A DNA stretch of 64,000 nucleotides, taken from contig NZ_FNBL01000003.1 in the NCBI RefSeq assembly GCF_900102315.1, positions 310,001 through 374,000 on the forward strand. The letters run 5' to 3'. The position numbers and the translations under genes were made by a program. Of the stretch, positions 8,948-18,058 are shown piece after piece (position 1 is the first letter of the stretch; each line of letters starts with the position of its first letter). This DNA comes from Celeribacter baekdonensis (GTDB lineage Bacteria > Pseudomonadota > Alphaproteobacteria > Rhodobacterales > Rhodobacteraceae). The notes under the pieces are model-generated. The model saw nothing but the letters and a program-made list of their open reading frames with translations. It was not told the DNA's origin and made no database searches.

Positions 8948-9846
8948 GCCTTTCGCCCCCATCCTCCTTGCGCGCCCGTGCCGAAGCCTTGGCCGGACCC
9001 TTGCCGCCGCTTCAGGCGCAGGCCGAACAGCTTGCGCGTACGCTTTTGTTGGGCGGGCATGGGCGGCGTCAGGCCGGGATGGGCGATGAGTTTTGGCAAT
9101 ACCGCCCGGCGGAACCCGGCGATGCGGGGCGGTCGATTGATTGGCGTCGCTCTGGTCGCTCTGACGGGCATTTCGTGCGCGAAAAGGAATGGCAATCGGC
9201 ACAGTCGGTGCATCTTTGGGCCGATCTGTCGGCGTCGATGGGGTTTTCCTCCGACAAAAACCACCCAACCAAACAGGAGCGCGCCGGGCTTTTGACCATG
9301 GCTCTGGCGATTTTGTTGATGAGGGGCGGCGAGCGGGTGGCTTTGGCCTCTTTGGGCACCCCGCCGCGCATTGGCGCGCTGCAATTGCGGCGCATCGCCG
9401 AAGGCTTGCGGTTTGACCCAAACGCAGAAGCCGCAGACGTCGAGGCCGCAGATTACGGCGCGCCGGATGCCACATCGTTTTTGCCCAAATCGCGGGCGGT
9501 GTTTCTGTCGGATTTCCTTGGCCCGATTGAGCCGCTGGAACACGCCATCGGGGCGGCGGCAGATCGCGGCATCACCGGGCTGTTGTACCAAATTCTCGAC
9601 CCCGCCGAAGAGGCCTTTCCCTTTCAGGGTCGCACGGTGTTTACCTCGATGGCGGGCGGGTTGCGCCACGAAACCCTGCGCGCGTCCGACCTGCGCGACC
9701 GCTATTTGGACCGTCTGTCCGAGCGCAAGACACAGCTTGCGCATCTGGCGCATCAGGCCGGGTGGCGTTTTGCCACCCATCACACCAACACCCCGGCACA
9801 GCCCGCGCTTTTGTGGCTCTATGAGGGTCTCGAGGGGGCGCGCTGA
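8944..9846 (+). CDS. DUF58 domain-containing protein (MoxR partner)
   Basis: A 300-residue protein with the DUF58 core: FWQYRPAEPGDAGRSIDWR near residues 50-70, followed by a degenerate VWA-like fold (VHLWADLSASMGFSS near 90-104, the position of a MIDAS DxSxS motif). The start is GTG, overlapping the moxR stop as GTGA, and its own stop overlaps the next ATG (TGATG). No signal peptide is visible, so it is cytosolic or membrane-associated. DUF58 proteins are standard companions of MoxR ATPases; the role of the complex is thought to lie in envelope stress or protein maturation. Confidence 0.88.
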   Translation: MSLSPPSSLRARAEALAGPLPPLQAQAEQLARTLLLGGHGRRQAGMGDEFWQYRPAEPGDAGRSIDWRRSGRSDGHFVREKEWQSAQSVHLWADLSASMGFSSDKNHPTKQERAGLLTMALAILLMRGGERVALASLGTPPRIGALQLRRIAEGLRFDPNAEAADVEAADYGAPDATSFLPKSRAVFLSDFLGPIEPLEHAIGAAADRGITGLLYQILDPAEEAFPFQGRTVFTSMAGGLRHETLRASDLRDRYLDRLSERKTQLAHLAHQAGWRFATHHTNTPAQPALLWLYEGLEGAR

Positions 9847-12614
9847 TGTGGATTTTAGGCCCCGTAGGTTTCACCGCCCCTTGGGTTTTGCTTGGGCTTT
9901 TGGCCCTGCCGATCCTGTGGTTCGTGTTGCGCGCCGTCCCACCCGCACCGATCCGCCGCCGCTTTCCCGGTGTCGCGCTTTTGCTGGGCCTCACCGATGA
10001 TGAGACTGAGGCGGATCGCACCCCGTGGTGGCTTTTGCTGCTGCGCATGTTGGCGGTGGCGGCGTTGATTTTGGCCTTTGCCGGGCCGGTGCTGAACCCG
10101 CGTGTGGACCGCGGCGGCAGTGGGCCTTTGGTGATTTTACTGGATGCAAGCTGGGCCTCCGCGCCCGATTGGGCCCTGCGGATGGGGCGTGTCGAGCAGG
10201 CGCTTGAAGAGGCCGGGGCGGACAATCGCACCGTCTGCATCTTGTCCGCCACGGATATCTCCGCCCAGCCTTGCGACTTTCTGTCCGCCTCCGATTGGCG
10301 CGCTCGTTTGCCGGGGCTTGCGCCCGCGCCCTACGCCCCGGATATGGCCGATCTTTTGGCGGCACTTGGCACGATCCAAGGCGGCTATGAGACGCTGTGG
10401 CTCTCGGACGGGTTGGACCGTTTGGGCCGCGACGATGTGCTTGATGTCTTGGAGGCAAAAGGCGCTGTTTCGGTGTTTGAAACCCCGCGCGCGCTCTATG
10501 GGTTGGGGCCGACCACGGTGGATGAAACCGGTGTGGACCTATTGGTGCAACGGCGCGGAACGGTGGGCGAAGCGTCGGTCGCGGTGTTGGCGCATGGGCC
10601 GGACCCGGCGGGTGTGCCGCGGGTTTTGGCGCGCCAAGAGGTGACCTTTGGCAGTGGCGAGGACGCGGTTTCTGCCCTGTTCGATTTGCCGCCTGAACTG
10701 CGCAATCGCATCACCCGGTTTGAAATCGAAAGCCAGCGGTCCGCAGGCGCAATCCGTTTGGCCGATGACAGCCTCAAGCGCCGCGAAGTCGGCCTTGTGA
10801 CCGTGCGCGACAGCCGCGAGGGGCTTCAACTTTTGTCGCAACTGCATTATCTGCGCGCGGCGTTGAATGGCAAAGCCGATGTGATCGAAGGCGCCTTGGC
10901 CGATCTGATCCAAGCCAACCCGGATGTGATCATTCTGGCCGACATCGCCCATCTGTCCGGCGGCGAGGCCGCGCCCTTGTTGGATTGGGTCGATGCGGGC
11001 GGCTTATTGTTACGCTTTGCCGGGCCAAATCTGGCCGCCTCTGATGTGGCGCGCGACGCGGAAGACCCGCTTTTGCCGGTGCGTTTGCGCGCGGGCGGGC
11101 GCACGATTGGCGGCGCAATGTCATGGGGTGAGCCGAAAACCCTGCGCCCCTTTGCCGAGACCTCGCCGTTTTACGGCCTGCCCGTGCCCGAAGATGTCAC
11201 CGTCTCCGCCCAAGTCATGGCGCAACCCGACCCCGATCTGGCGGCGCGGGTGATTGCGACCTTGGGCGATGGCACACCGATGGTGACGCGCAAGCCGGTG
11301 GGGCAGGGGCAGGTGGTGTTGTTTCACGTCACCGCCAATGCCGAATGGTCCACCTTGCCCCTTTCGGGTCTGTTTGTGTCGATGCTGGATCGGCTGGCCG
11401 TGACCTCGCGGGCGGCAAAGGCGCAGGTCGATGATCTGGCGGGGCAAACGGTACAACCGCTGAAGCGGCTGGATGGGTTTGGAACATTGAGTGACGCGGC
11501 GGCGATGGTGCCCGTTGAAGGGGCGGTCTTTGCCACGGCTAAGGCGTCTGCGGCCACCCCGCCGGGGCTGTATCAAACCCGCGACAGCGTCCTCGCGCTC
11601 AATATTCTGGGGCCTGAGGACCACCTGATTGCGACGCAATGGCCCGCCGATGTTCCTGTTACAGGCAGTCAGACCCGCAGCGAGCGGCCCCTCACGCCCG
11701 CCCTGCTTTTGGCGGCTCTGTTGCTTTTGGGGGCCGATGTGATTGCCTCGCTCTGGCTCTCGGGCCGCCTGTTTGGCGCGCGGGTGGTGCCGATTTTGCT
11801 TCTCGCTCTCTCGATACCGCTCTCGTCCACACGCGCCCAAGATGCGCCGGACACCCTGTCTGATGCCTTCGCACTGGCCGCGAGTTCTGAGGTGGCGCTG
11901 GCTTATGTGCGCACCGGGGATGCCCGCATCGACAGCCTGTCTGAGGCGGGACTTGCGGGGCTGTCCGCCGTGCTCAATGCCCGCACCTCGGTGGAGCCGT
12001 CGCCGCCGATGGGGGTGAGTCTCGACACCGATCCGCTTGGGGTCTTTCCGATCCTCTATTGGCCCGTGACCGCCGACCAACCGATCCCCTCCGCCGACGC
12101 CTATATCAAACTCAACGCCTATCTGCGCACCGGGGGCATGATCTTGTTTGACACCCGTGACGCCGATGTCGCGAGCTTTGGTGCGGCCACACCGACAGGT
12201 CTGAAACTGCAAGCGCTGGCGCGTCCGCTCGACATTCCCGCGCTTGAACAAATCCCCGAGGATCACGTCCTCACCCGCACCTTTTATCTGTTGCGCGAAT
12301 TCCCCGGACGCCATGCCGAGGGCACAGTTTGGGTCGAAGCCTCGGCCAATGCCGAACAGGCCGAGGGCATGCCGTTTCGCAATCTCAATGACAATGTCAC
12401 GCCGGTGGTGATTGGCGGTGGCGATTGGGCGGCGGCGTGGGCCGTGGATGACACTGGCGTGCCGTTGGTCCCGGTGGGACGCGGGTTCAATGGCGAGCGG
12501 CAGCGTGAGTTGGCCTACCGCTTTGGCGTCAATCTGGTGATGTATGTGCTGACCGGCAATTATAAATCCGATCAGGTCCATGTCCCCGCCTTGTTAGACA
12601 GGTTGAGCCAATGA
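9846..12614 (+). CDS. DUF4159 domain-containing membrane protein with BatA-like N terminus
   Basis: Large membrane protein of 922 residues. The N-terminal ~80 residues hold two membrane helices around a short cytosolic loop (WVLLGLLALPILWFVLRAV, then LLLLRMLAVAALILAFAGPVL), the BatA / aerotolerance-regulator pattern. A VWA-like region follows (LVILLDASWASAPDW near residue 95), then a long middle segment and a second membrane region near 620-660. The C-terminal ~210 residues match DUF4159 (LAYVRTGDARIDSLSEAGL, PILYWPVTADQPIPS, MILFDTRDAD). Third gene of the moxR operon. Likely tethers the MoxR system to the membrane and presents periplasmic domains. Confidence 0.85.
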   Translation: MWILGPVGFTAPWVLLGLLALPILWFVLRAVPPAPIRRRFPGVALLLGLTDDETEADRTPWWLLLLRMLAVAALILAFAGPVLNPRVDRGGSGPLVILLDASWASAPDWALRMGRVEQALEEAGADNRTVCILSATDISAQPCDFLSASDWRARLPGLAPAPYAPDMADLLAALGTIQGGYETLWLSDGLDRLGRDDVLDVLEAKGAVSVFETPRALYGLGPTTVDETGVDLLVQRRGTVGEASVAVLAHGPDPAGVPRVLARQEVTFGSGEDAVSALFDLPPELRNRITRFEIESQRSAGAIRLADDSLKRREVGLVTVRDSREGLQLLSQLHYLRAALNGKADVIEGALADLIQANPDVIILADIAHLSGGEAAPLLDWVDAGGLLLRFAGPNLAASDVARDAEDPLLPVRLRAGGRTIGGAMSWGEPKTLRPFAETSPFYGLPVPEDVTVSAQVMAQPDPDLAARVIATLGDGTPMVTRKPVGQGQVVLFHVTANAEWSTLPLSGLFVSMLDRLAVTSRAAKAQVDDLAGQTVQPLKRLDGFGTLSDAAAMVPVEGAVFATAKASAATPPGLYQTRDSVLALNILGPEDHLIATQWPADVPVTGSQTRSERPLTPALLLAALLLLGADVIASLWLSGRLFGARVVPILLLALSIPLSSTRAQDAPDTLSDAFALAASSEVALAYVRTGDARIDSLSEAGLAGLSAVLNARTSVEPSPPMGVSLDTDPLGVFPILYWPVTADQPIPSADAYIKLNAYLRTGGMILFDTRDADVASFGAATPTGLKLQALARPLDIPALEQIPEDHVLTRTFYLLREFPGRHAEGTVWVEASANAEQAEGMPFRNLNDNVTPVVIGGGDWAAAWAVDDTGVPLVPVGRGFNGERQRELAYRFGVNLVMYVLTGNYKSDQVHVPALLDRLSQ

Positions 12615-14692
12615 TCCGCGATCTGATCTTTTCCCCACACTTGCCGTTGCCTGTGTTGGCGATCCTCGCCGGGATTGCGCTGGTGCTCGTGGGGTTCTCT
12701 GCCCTGCGCGGGCTGCGCGGCTGGCCCTTGCGGGCAGGGGCCGCGGCGTTGATCCTGATCTATCTCGCCGGGCCGTCACTGCAACAAGAAGAGCGTGATC
12801 CGCTGTCTGATATTGTGCTTTTGTTGGTCGATGAAAGTGCGTCGCAAGACCTCGCGGATCGCAGCACCCAAGTGGCCGAAGCGGTCGCGGGTCTCACTGC
12901 GCGCATCAACGCTTTGCCCAACACTGAGCTGCGGATCGTGCCTTTGGGCGATGCCCCCGACAATCGCGGCACCTTGTTGATGACCGCCCTCGCAGAAGCC
13001 ATGGCCGACGAGCCACGCGGGCGTTTGGCCGGGGCGATTATGGTGTCGGACGGGCAGTTGCATGATGTGGAACTGGCCCCGGATTTCCCCGCGCCTCTGC
13101 ACCTGTTGCTCACCGGCGCGCCGACCGATTGGGACCGTCGCCTGATCGTGGAAAACGCGCCCAGCTTTGCCATTTTGGACGAAGAGGTCACTCTGACCCT
13201 TAAAGTCGAGGACCAAGGCACCGTGCCCGCCTCCATTGGCGTCACCACACCGCTGATCGTGTCGATTGATGGCGGTGAAGCGCAGGAATTCACCATCCCC
13301 ATCGGGCGCGCCATCGACGTGCCGCTGACGCTGGCGCATGGCGGGATGAACGTGATCCAATTCACCCTGCCCGAGGCCCTTGGCGAGCTGACCACGCGCA
13401 ACAATGCCGCGATGGTGCAAATCAATGGCGTGCGGGATCGTTTGCGCGTGCTTTTGGTGTCGGGTGAGCCGCATAATGGCGAACGCACATGGCGCAACCT
13501 GTTGAAATCAGACCCTTCTGTCGATCTCGTGCATTTTACCATTCTGCGCCCGCCCTCAAAACAAGACGGTGTTCCGGTTACCGAACTGTCGCTCATCGCT
13601 TTTCCAACCCGCGAATTGTTCATGGAAAAGGTCGATGATTTCGACCTGATCATCTTTGATCGCTACAAATTGCGCGGCATCCTTCCACCCTCCTATCTGG
13701 ACAACATTGCCCGCTATGTTGAAGAGGGAGGGGCGGTGCTTTTTGCCGCTGGCCCCGATTTTGCCAGTGCCGACAGCCTTTATCGCTCGCCCTTGGCGCG
13801 GATCATTCCACTGGCGCCCTCGGGGCGGATTTATGAACAGGGCTATCAACCGCGCCTCACCGATATGGGCGCGCGCCATCCGGTCACTGAAGGTCTGGGC
13901 GGGCTGCGTTTTGCCACTGACACGCCAAAATGGGGCCGCTGGTTCCGGCAAATCGACCTTGATCCCGGCACGGAGAGCGGAGCAGACGCGCCCGAGGTGG
14001 TGATGTCCGGCGTCGATGATCGCCCGCTTTTGGTCTTGGACCGGGTCGGTGAGGGCCGGGTGGCTGTGCTGGCCTCCGATCACGCATGGCTTTGGACCCG
14101 TGGGATCGAGGGCGGCGGGCCGCAGCTCGAATTGCTGCGGCGTTTGGCGCATTGGATGATGAAAGAACCGGAGCTTGAGGAAGAGGCGCTCACGGCCACC
14201 TCGGACGGCGCGAGTTTGACCATCACCCGGCGCAGCCTGTCTGATCGCGACCATGAGGTCACCATTGAGGCCCCCGATGGCACCACCGTGACCGTGCCGA
14301 TGGAAGAGGTCAGTCCCGGGCGATTTATGGCCCAGCATCAAGGCGCTGAGATGGGGCTCTACCGTCTCTCGGAAGGTGATCAGGAGGCGGTGATGGTCTT
14401 GGGGCCCGCCGCACCACGTGAGTTTGAGGAAACCATCGCAACGGGGGCTAAACTGGCCCCTGTCATTGCCGCGACCAAAGGCGGCGTCATGGCGCTGTCC
14501 GAAGGTCTCCCGATGATCCGCACCGTGTCCGAGGGCCGTGTGGCGGCGGGACGTGGCTGGATCGGCGTGACCCCGCGCGCGGCCTTTGTCACCCAATCCA
14601 CCCGGCTGATGCCTTTGTTCCCCGGCTGGCTTTGGCTGGTGATCTTGGCCGGGCTGACCGTTTGGGCGTGGCTGCGCGAAGGGCGGCGCTGA
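12611..14692 (+). CDS. Membrane protein with VWA-like and glutamine-amidotransferase-like domains
   Basis: A 693-residue protein, last gene of the moxR operon, overlapping the DUF4159 stop as ATGA. Two N-terminal membrane helices precede a VWA-like region (IVLLLVDESASQDLADRS near 75-92). The middle contains a type-1 glutamine-amidotransferase-like Rossmann region (LRVLLVSGEPHNGERTWRNL, then DLIIFDRYKLRGILPP and GGAVLFAAGPDF near 340-385), but no clear catalytic Cys-His-Glu triad, so it is probably non-catalytic. A C-terminal membrane helix (PGWLWLVILAGLTVWAWLREGRR) anchors it. The layout suggests a periplasmic sensor or scaffold. Specific function unknown. Confidence 0.78.
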   Translation: MIRDLIFSPHLPLPVLAILAGIALVLVGFSALRGLRGWPLRAGAAALILIYLAGPSLQQEERDPLSDIVLLLVDESASQDLADRSTQVAEAVAGLTARINALPNTELRIVPLGDAPDNRGTLLMTALAEAMADEPRGRLAGAIMVSDGQLHDVELAPDFPAPLHLLLTGAPTDWDRRLIVENAPSFAILDEEVTLTLKVEDQGTVPASIGVTTPLIVSIDGGEAQEFTIPIGRAIDVPLTLAHGGMNVIQFTLPEALGELTTRNNAAMVQINGVRDRLRVLLVSGEPHNGERTWRNLLKSDPSVDLVHFTILRPPSKQDGVPVTELSLIAFPTRELFMEKVDDFDLIIFDRYKLRGILPPSYLDNIARYVEEGGAVLFAAGPDFASADSLYRSPLARIIPLAPSGRIYEQGYQPRLTDMGARHPVTEGLGGLRFATDTPKWGRWFRQIDLDPGTESGADAPEVVMSGVDDRPLLVLDRVGEGRVAVLASDHAWLWTRGIEGGGPQLELLRRLAHWMMKEPELEEEALTATSDGASLTITRRSLSDRDHEVTIEAPDGTTVTVPMEEVSPGRFMAQHQGAEMGLYRLSEGDQEAVMVLGPAAPREFEETIATGAKLAPVIAATKGGVMALSEGLPMIRTVSEGRVAAGRGWIGVTPRAAFVTQSTRLMPLFPGWLWLVILAGLTVWAWLREGRR

Positions 14693-14915
14693 GGCGAATA
14701 TCGCAGGTCGCCCCCCTGTGGCACAACGCGGCGATTTGCGGGCGGCAATTGGGGGGACTTTGTGATCCAAAGCCACCACCATTCGCCGCGCAGGGTGTGA
14801 AGGTCTGCTATGCAGGACATTGCTGCCATTCGTAGCTGTCGCGCCAAAGGCCGCTATAGCGTTTCGATGAATCTCCAGATATCTTGGTTTACAAAAAATG
14901 GCAGAGTAAAACGAC

Positions 14916-15617
14916 ATGAAATTTCTCGATTGGATTAAGTCTCTATTCTCCCGACCAACTCGTCGAGGCGAGCTTATGCAAACTGAGGGTACCATTTTGA
15001 TCGGAGATAAGGTTAAGAAGTTCATCGACTCACGATTGGATGGGCAGGATTTGCCAAAAGACCTAAGTACTCTATTAGCAGTAGTCGCTGGCGACCCTGA
15101 ATTTGAAGAGGATGGGAACAATCCACTCAATATTATTTGGGCTGAGCTCCTCTGGACCGATAGGAAATACCCACTTTTGGATCACGACTACATAAATGAT
15201 GTGGATCGTGCGAATCCAGACATCATGGCAAATGTTAGGGCCATGCAAGATACAGATAAAAAACTAAAATTTGTCATACAGTGTGAAGATACGTCACTGA
15301 TAGGATACTGGCAGCCCGACCCAGAAACTCCACTAGAGCAATGTGCGTTATTTTGGCTGAATACCGAAGGGCAATACTATTTGACTGAAGGCAAAACCCT
15401 ATCAGAAACATTAGCCTACCGGGCGCTTGTCGATGGCGACGAGGACGCATTTCGCTCGCTGCTAGACGCATTTGAACGGCTGGGAATACCTGTTCCTGAA
15501 GCCGATGAGACGAGCATCTTTGCAGATATGGAATTCAGAGCGACGAAGGTCGGTGAAACACCAGAGAATTTTCGAAATCAAAGATATGAGTACTACCGGT
15601 CTCTTCAGAAAATTTAG
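14916..15617 (+). CDS. Orphan hypothetical protein in AT-rich island
   Basis: Acidic cytosolic protein of 233 residues with no signal peptide. I do not recognise it with confidence. The middle (GYWQPDPETPLEQCALFWLN, then YYLTEGKTLSETLAYRALV) has the feel of SMI1/KNR4 (SUKH) proteins, often immunity proteins for polymorphic toxins, but this is a weak visual match. Codon use is distinctly AT-richer than all neighbours (many AAA, ATA and TTA codons), suggesting horizontal acquisition. It stands alone between the moxR operon and DUF599, with no toxin gene beside it. The ATG at 14916 has only a weak upstream AGAG. It could instead be a stray phage- or defence-related gene. Confidence 0.6.
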   Translation: MKFLDWIKSLFSRPTRRGELMQTEGTILIGDKVKKFIDSRLDGQDLPKDLSTLLAVVAGDPEFEEDGNNPLNIIWAELLWTDRKYPLLDHDYINDVDRANPDIMANVRAMQDTDKKLKFVIQCEDTSLIGYWQPDPETPLEQCALFWLNTEGQYYLTEGKTLSETLAYRALVDGDEDAFRSLLDAFERLGIPVPEADETSIFADMEFRATKVGETPENFRNQRYEYYRSLQKI

Positions 15618-15841
15618 GGCACTTATTTTGAGATATTTAGACGATTTCTGAGAGGCTAAGCTAATAATTTATTTGGCATAGCCGACTTTCATACAGACCA
15701 CAGCATCAGTCAAAGTGGCCTCAAAGCAGCCATTTGCCGCGTAAGTCACGAACGACTGCTCTTTCTTACTCGCATTGGGATTTGCTGTGTTCTGTGCGCC
15801 CATTCGGCTTGCCCTAAGGTGAACACGTCTCAGAAAAGGCA
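15618..15841. other. AT-rich spacer with possible gene remnant
   Basis: Non-coding or decayed stretch between the orphan gene and DUF599. On the minus strand a short frame ends at 15669 with a protein-like tail (YAANGCFEATLTDAVVCMK), but upstream it runs into the DUF599 coding sequence and has no convincing start. I treat it as a remnant rather than a gene. Confidence 0.3.
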
Positions 15842-16537
15842 TCAACCTTCGTCGCGCAGTAAAATTTCGCGTGAGGTGGAGGCGAATTCGCGCCGTAACA
15901 GGATGAACAGGGTGAGCGTTGTGCTCACCAGCAAGCCGACCGGGCCAAGCAGCCATCCAAGCGAGCCAAGCGCGAAATAAATGCCGCGCAAGCCGCCGTT
16001 AAAGGCGCGGGCCGCTGTGATGTTCAAATCCCCGGCCTTTTGCGCGCGGGGCAGGGCCAGGGGGTCGTTTTTGTCATTTGGCACAGAGGCCATGACCACG
16101 CCGCAATAGCCAAACAGCCGGTTGGACCAGATGAATTTTAAAAAGGCGCTGGTGATGAACAGCAGAGCCAAAAGAATTTTGACTTCCCAAATGATTTCAG
16201 GCGCATCAAGGGCCAGGTTCTGGGCCACGTCACTCAGTTTCTTGGCATTTGAAATCGCCGCCAAGCCACCGCCGATGGCGATCAGACAGGCGGAGGCGAA
16301 AAACGATGTGCCCTCGCGCAGGGTGCCTAAAATCGTTGCGTCAAAAATCCGTGGCTGGCGGGTGATCATTTGGATCATCCATTGTTTTCGGTAATTGGCC
16401 ACCAAAACAGAGGTCGAAATGCGCGATCCCAAAGGGCGTTCGATGACATAGCCGATCCCGAACCACGCCAACAGCAAATAGCCGACGGCGAGGGCATCGA
16501 GGGACGTGAAAAATTTGAGATGATCCAAGAGTTCCAT
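15842..16537 (-). CDS. DUF599 family membrane protein
   Basis: Inner-membrane protein of 231 residues with four to five hydrophobic segments (LDALAVGYLLLAWFGIGYVIE at 13-33, FASACLIAIGGGLAAI, ILLALLFITSAFLKF and two near the C terminus). Conserved DUF599 signals include ANYRKQWM near 46-53, an ITRQPRIFD motif, and ARAFNGGLRGIYFALGSLGW near 175-195. Function unknown. It is transcribed away from glcD, with about 85 bp between the starts. Another frame overlapping its 3' end can be dismissed. Confidence 0.85.
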   Translation of the reverse strand: MELLDHLKFFTSLDALAVGYLLLAWFGIGYVIERPLGSRISTSVLVANYRKQWMIQMITRQPRIFDATILGTLREGTSFFASACLIAIGGGLAAISNAKKLSDVAQNLALDAPEIIWEVKILLALLFITSAFLKFIWSNRLFGYCGVVMASVPNDKNDPLALPRAQKAGDLNITAARAFNGGLRGIYFALGSLGWLLGPVGLLVSTTLTLFILLRREFASTSREILLRDEG

Positions 16538-16621
16538 ATCATAGCAATACGCAAACCATGTAGACTTGTCATTCTGGTAAATTGGTTATAAAAAGTTACC
16601 AATGAAAGCGAGGAGATCACA

Positions 16622-18058
16622 ATGGACATGCCGACCCCCAACCCCGACCTCCTTGCGCAAAAGCCAAAACTCGTGGCCCGGCTGCGCGCGGTACTGCCGA
16701 AAGACGCGGTGATCGACGCGCCCGAGGAGGTGCGGGCCTATGAATGTGATGCGCTGACGGCCTATCGTTGCGCGCCTTTGGTGGCCGTGTTGCCGAGCAC
16801 GACCGAAGAGGTGGCCGCCGTCCTGCGCATCTGTCACGAGATGGGCGTGCCGGTGGTGCCGCGTGGATCGGGGACCTCGCTTGCGGGGGGCGCTTTGCCA
16901 ACGGCGGATTGCGTGATCCTTGGGGTGGCGCGGCTGCGTGAGGTGATTGAGATCAACACCAGCGACCGCTACATCCGGGTGCAAACCGGGATGACCAATC
17001 TCTCGGTGACGGCTGCGGTCGAAAGCGACGGGTTTTTCTATGCCCCCGATCCCTCAAGCCAATTGGCCTGTGCCATAGCCGGCAATATCGCAATGAATTC
17101 CGGCGGCGCGCATTGCCTCAAATATGGCGTGACGACAAACAATCTTTTGGGCGTCACCATGGTTTTGGCCGATGGCGAGGTGGTCGAGATCGGCGGCGCG
17201 CATATGGACGCGGGCGGGCTTGATCTTTTGGGGGTGATTTGTGGCTCTGAAGGGCAGCTTGGGATTGTCACCGAGGCGACCCTGCGCATTTTGCCAAAGC
17301 CCGAAGGCGCGCGACCGGTGTTGATCGGATTTGACAGCAATGAGGTCGCGGGGGCCTGTGTGGCCGATATCATCAAATCGGGTCTGATCCCGGTGGCGAT
17401 TGAATTCATGGACCGGCCGATTATCCGCGCCACCGAATCCTTTGCCGGGGCGGGTTACCCCGATTGCGAGGCGCTTTTGATCGTCGAGGTCGAAGGATCG
17501 CCGCAAGAGATCGCGGACCAACTGGCTCGTATCACCACCATCGCCAGACGCCATAATCCGGTTGAAATTCGTGAAAGCCAAGGCCCGGAAGAAAGCGCGC
17601 GCATTTGGTTGGGCCGCAAATCCGCCTTTGGCGCGATGGGGCAGATGGGCGACTATATTTGCCTTGATGGCACGATCCCGGTGGGCGCGCTGCCTTTGGT
17701 GCTCAAACGCATCGGGGAGCTGTCTGAGGCCGCAGGGCATATGGTCGGCAATGTGTTTCACGCGGGCGATGGCAATATGCACCCGCTGATCCTGTTCAAC
17801 GCGAATGAGCCCGGCCAATTGGAAAGCGCTGAGGCGTTGGGCGCGGATATTTTGAGGCTCTGCGTCGATGTGGGCGGCTGTTTGACCGGCGAACATGGCG
17901 TGGGGGTTGAGAAACGCGATCTGATGACCCATCAATTTTCTCCCGCCGATCTTGAGGCACAAATGGCGGTGAAGGACGTGTTTGATCCGAACTGGGTTTT
18001 GAACCCGGCGAAGGTTTTCCCGCTTACTGTGAGCGCGGGTCGGAGGGGTGCGCAATGA
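16622..18058 (+). CDS. glcD: Glycolate oxidase FAD-binding subunit GlcD
   Basis: FAD-linked subunit that oxidises glycolate to glyoxylate, passing electrons through GlcF to the respiratory chain. The 478-residue product has the PCMH/VAO FAD domain: VPVVPRGSGTSLAGGALPT near 77-95, SSQLACAIAGNIAMNSGG near 141-158 and SEGQLGIVTEATL near 209. The C-terminal FAD-oxidase domain ends with GNVFHAGDGNMHP and GGCLTGEHGVGVEK. GAGGAG precedes the ATG. It starts an operon with overlapping junctions (ATGA to glcE). In marine bacteria this uses glycolate released by phytoplankton. Confidence 0.95.
   Translation: MDMPTPNPDLLAQKPKLVARLRAVLPKDAVIDAPEEVRAYECDALTAYRCAPLVAVLPSTTEEVAAVLRICHEMGVPVVPRGSGTSLAGGALPTADCVILGVARLREVIEINTSDRYIRVQTGMTNLSVTAAVESDGFFYAPDPSSQLACAIAGNIAMNSGGAHCLKYGVTTNNLLGVTMVLADGEVVEIGGAHMDAGGLDLLGVICGSEGQLGIVTEATLRILPKPEGARPVLIGFDSNEVAGACVADIIKSGLIPVAIEFMDRPIIRATESFAGAGYPDCEALLIVEVEGSPQEIADQLARITTIARRHNPVEIRESQGPEESARIWLGRKSAFGAMGQMGDYICLDGTIPVGALPLVLKRIGELSEAAGHMVGNVFHAGDGNMHPLILFNANEPGQLESAEALGADILRLCVDVGGCLTGEHGVGVEKRDLMTHQFSPADLEAQMAVKDVFDPNWVLNPAKVFPLTVSAGRRGAQ

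Noticed and set aside
7793-9475. Long minus-strand open frame (560 codons) opposite the moxR and DUF58 genes
   Set aside because: Composition is Arg/Pro/Gly-rich without domains; it is an antisense shadow of high-GC coding DNA.
14708-14757. Long-range C-run/G-run pairing after the moxR operon as terminator
   Set aside because: The arms are short homopolymer-like runs separated by more than 30 bases and lack a T tract.
15669-15956. Minus-strand frame with a protein-like tail
   Set aside because: Overlaps the end of DUF599, has no start or ribosome site in a sensible place, and the tail alone is too short to call.
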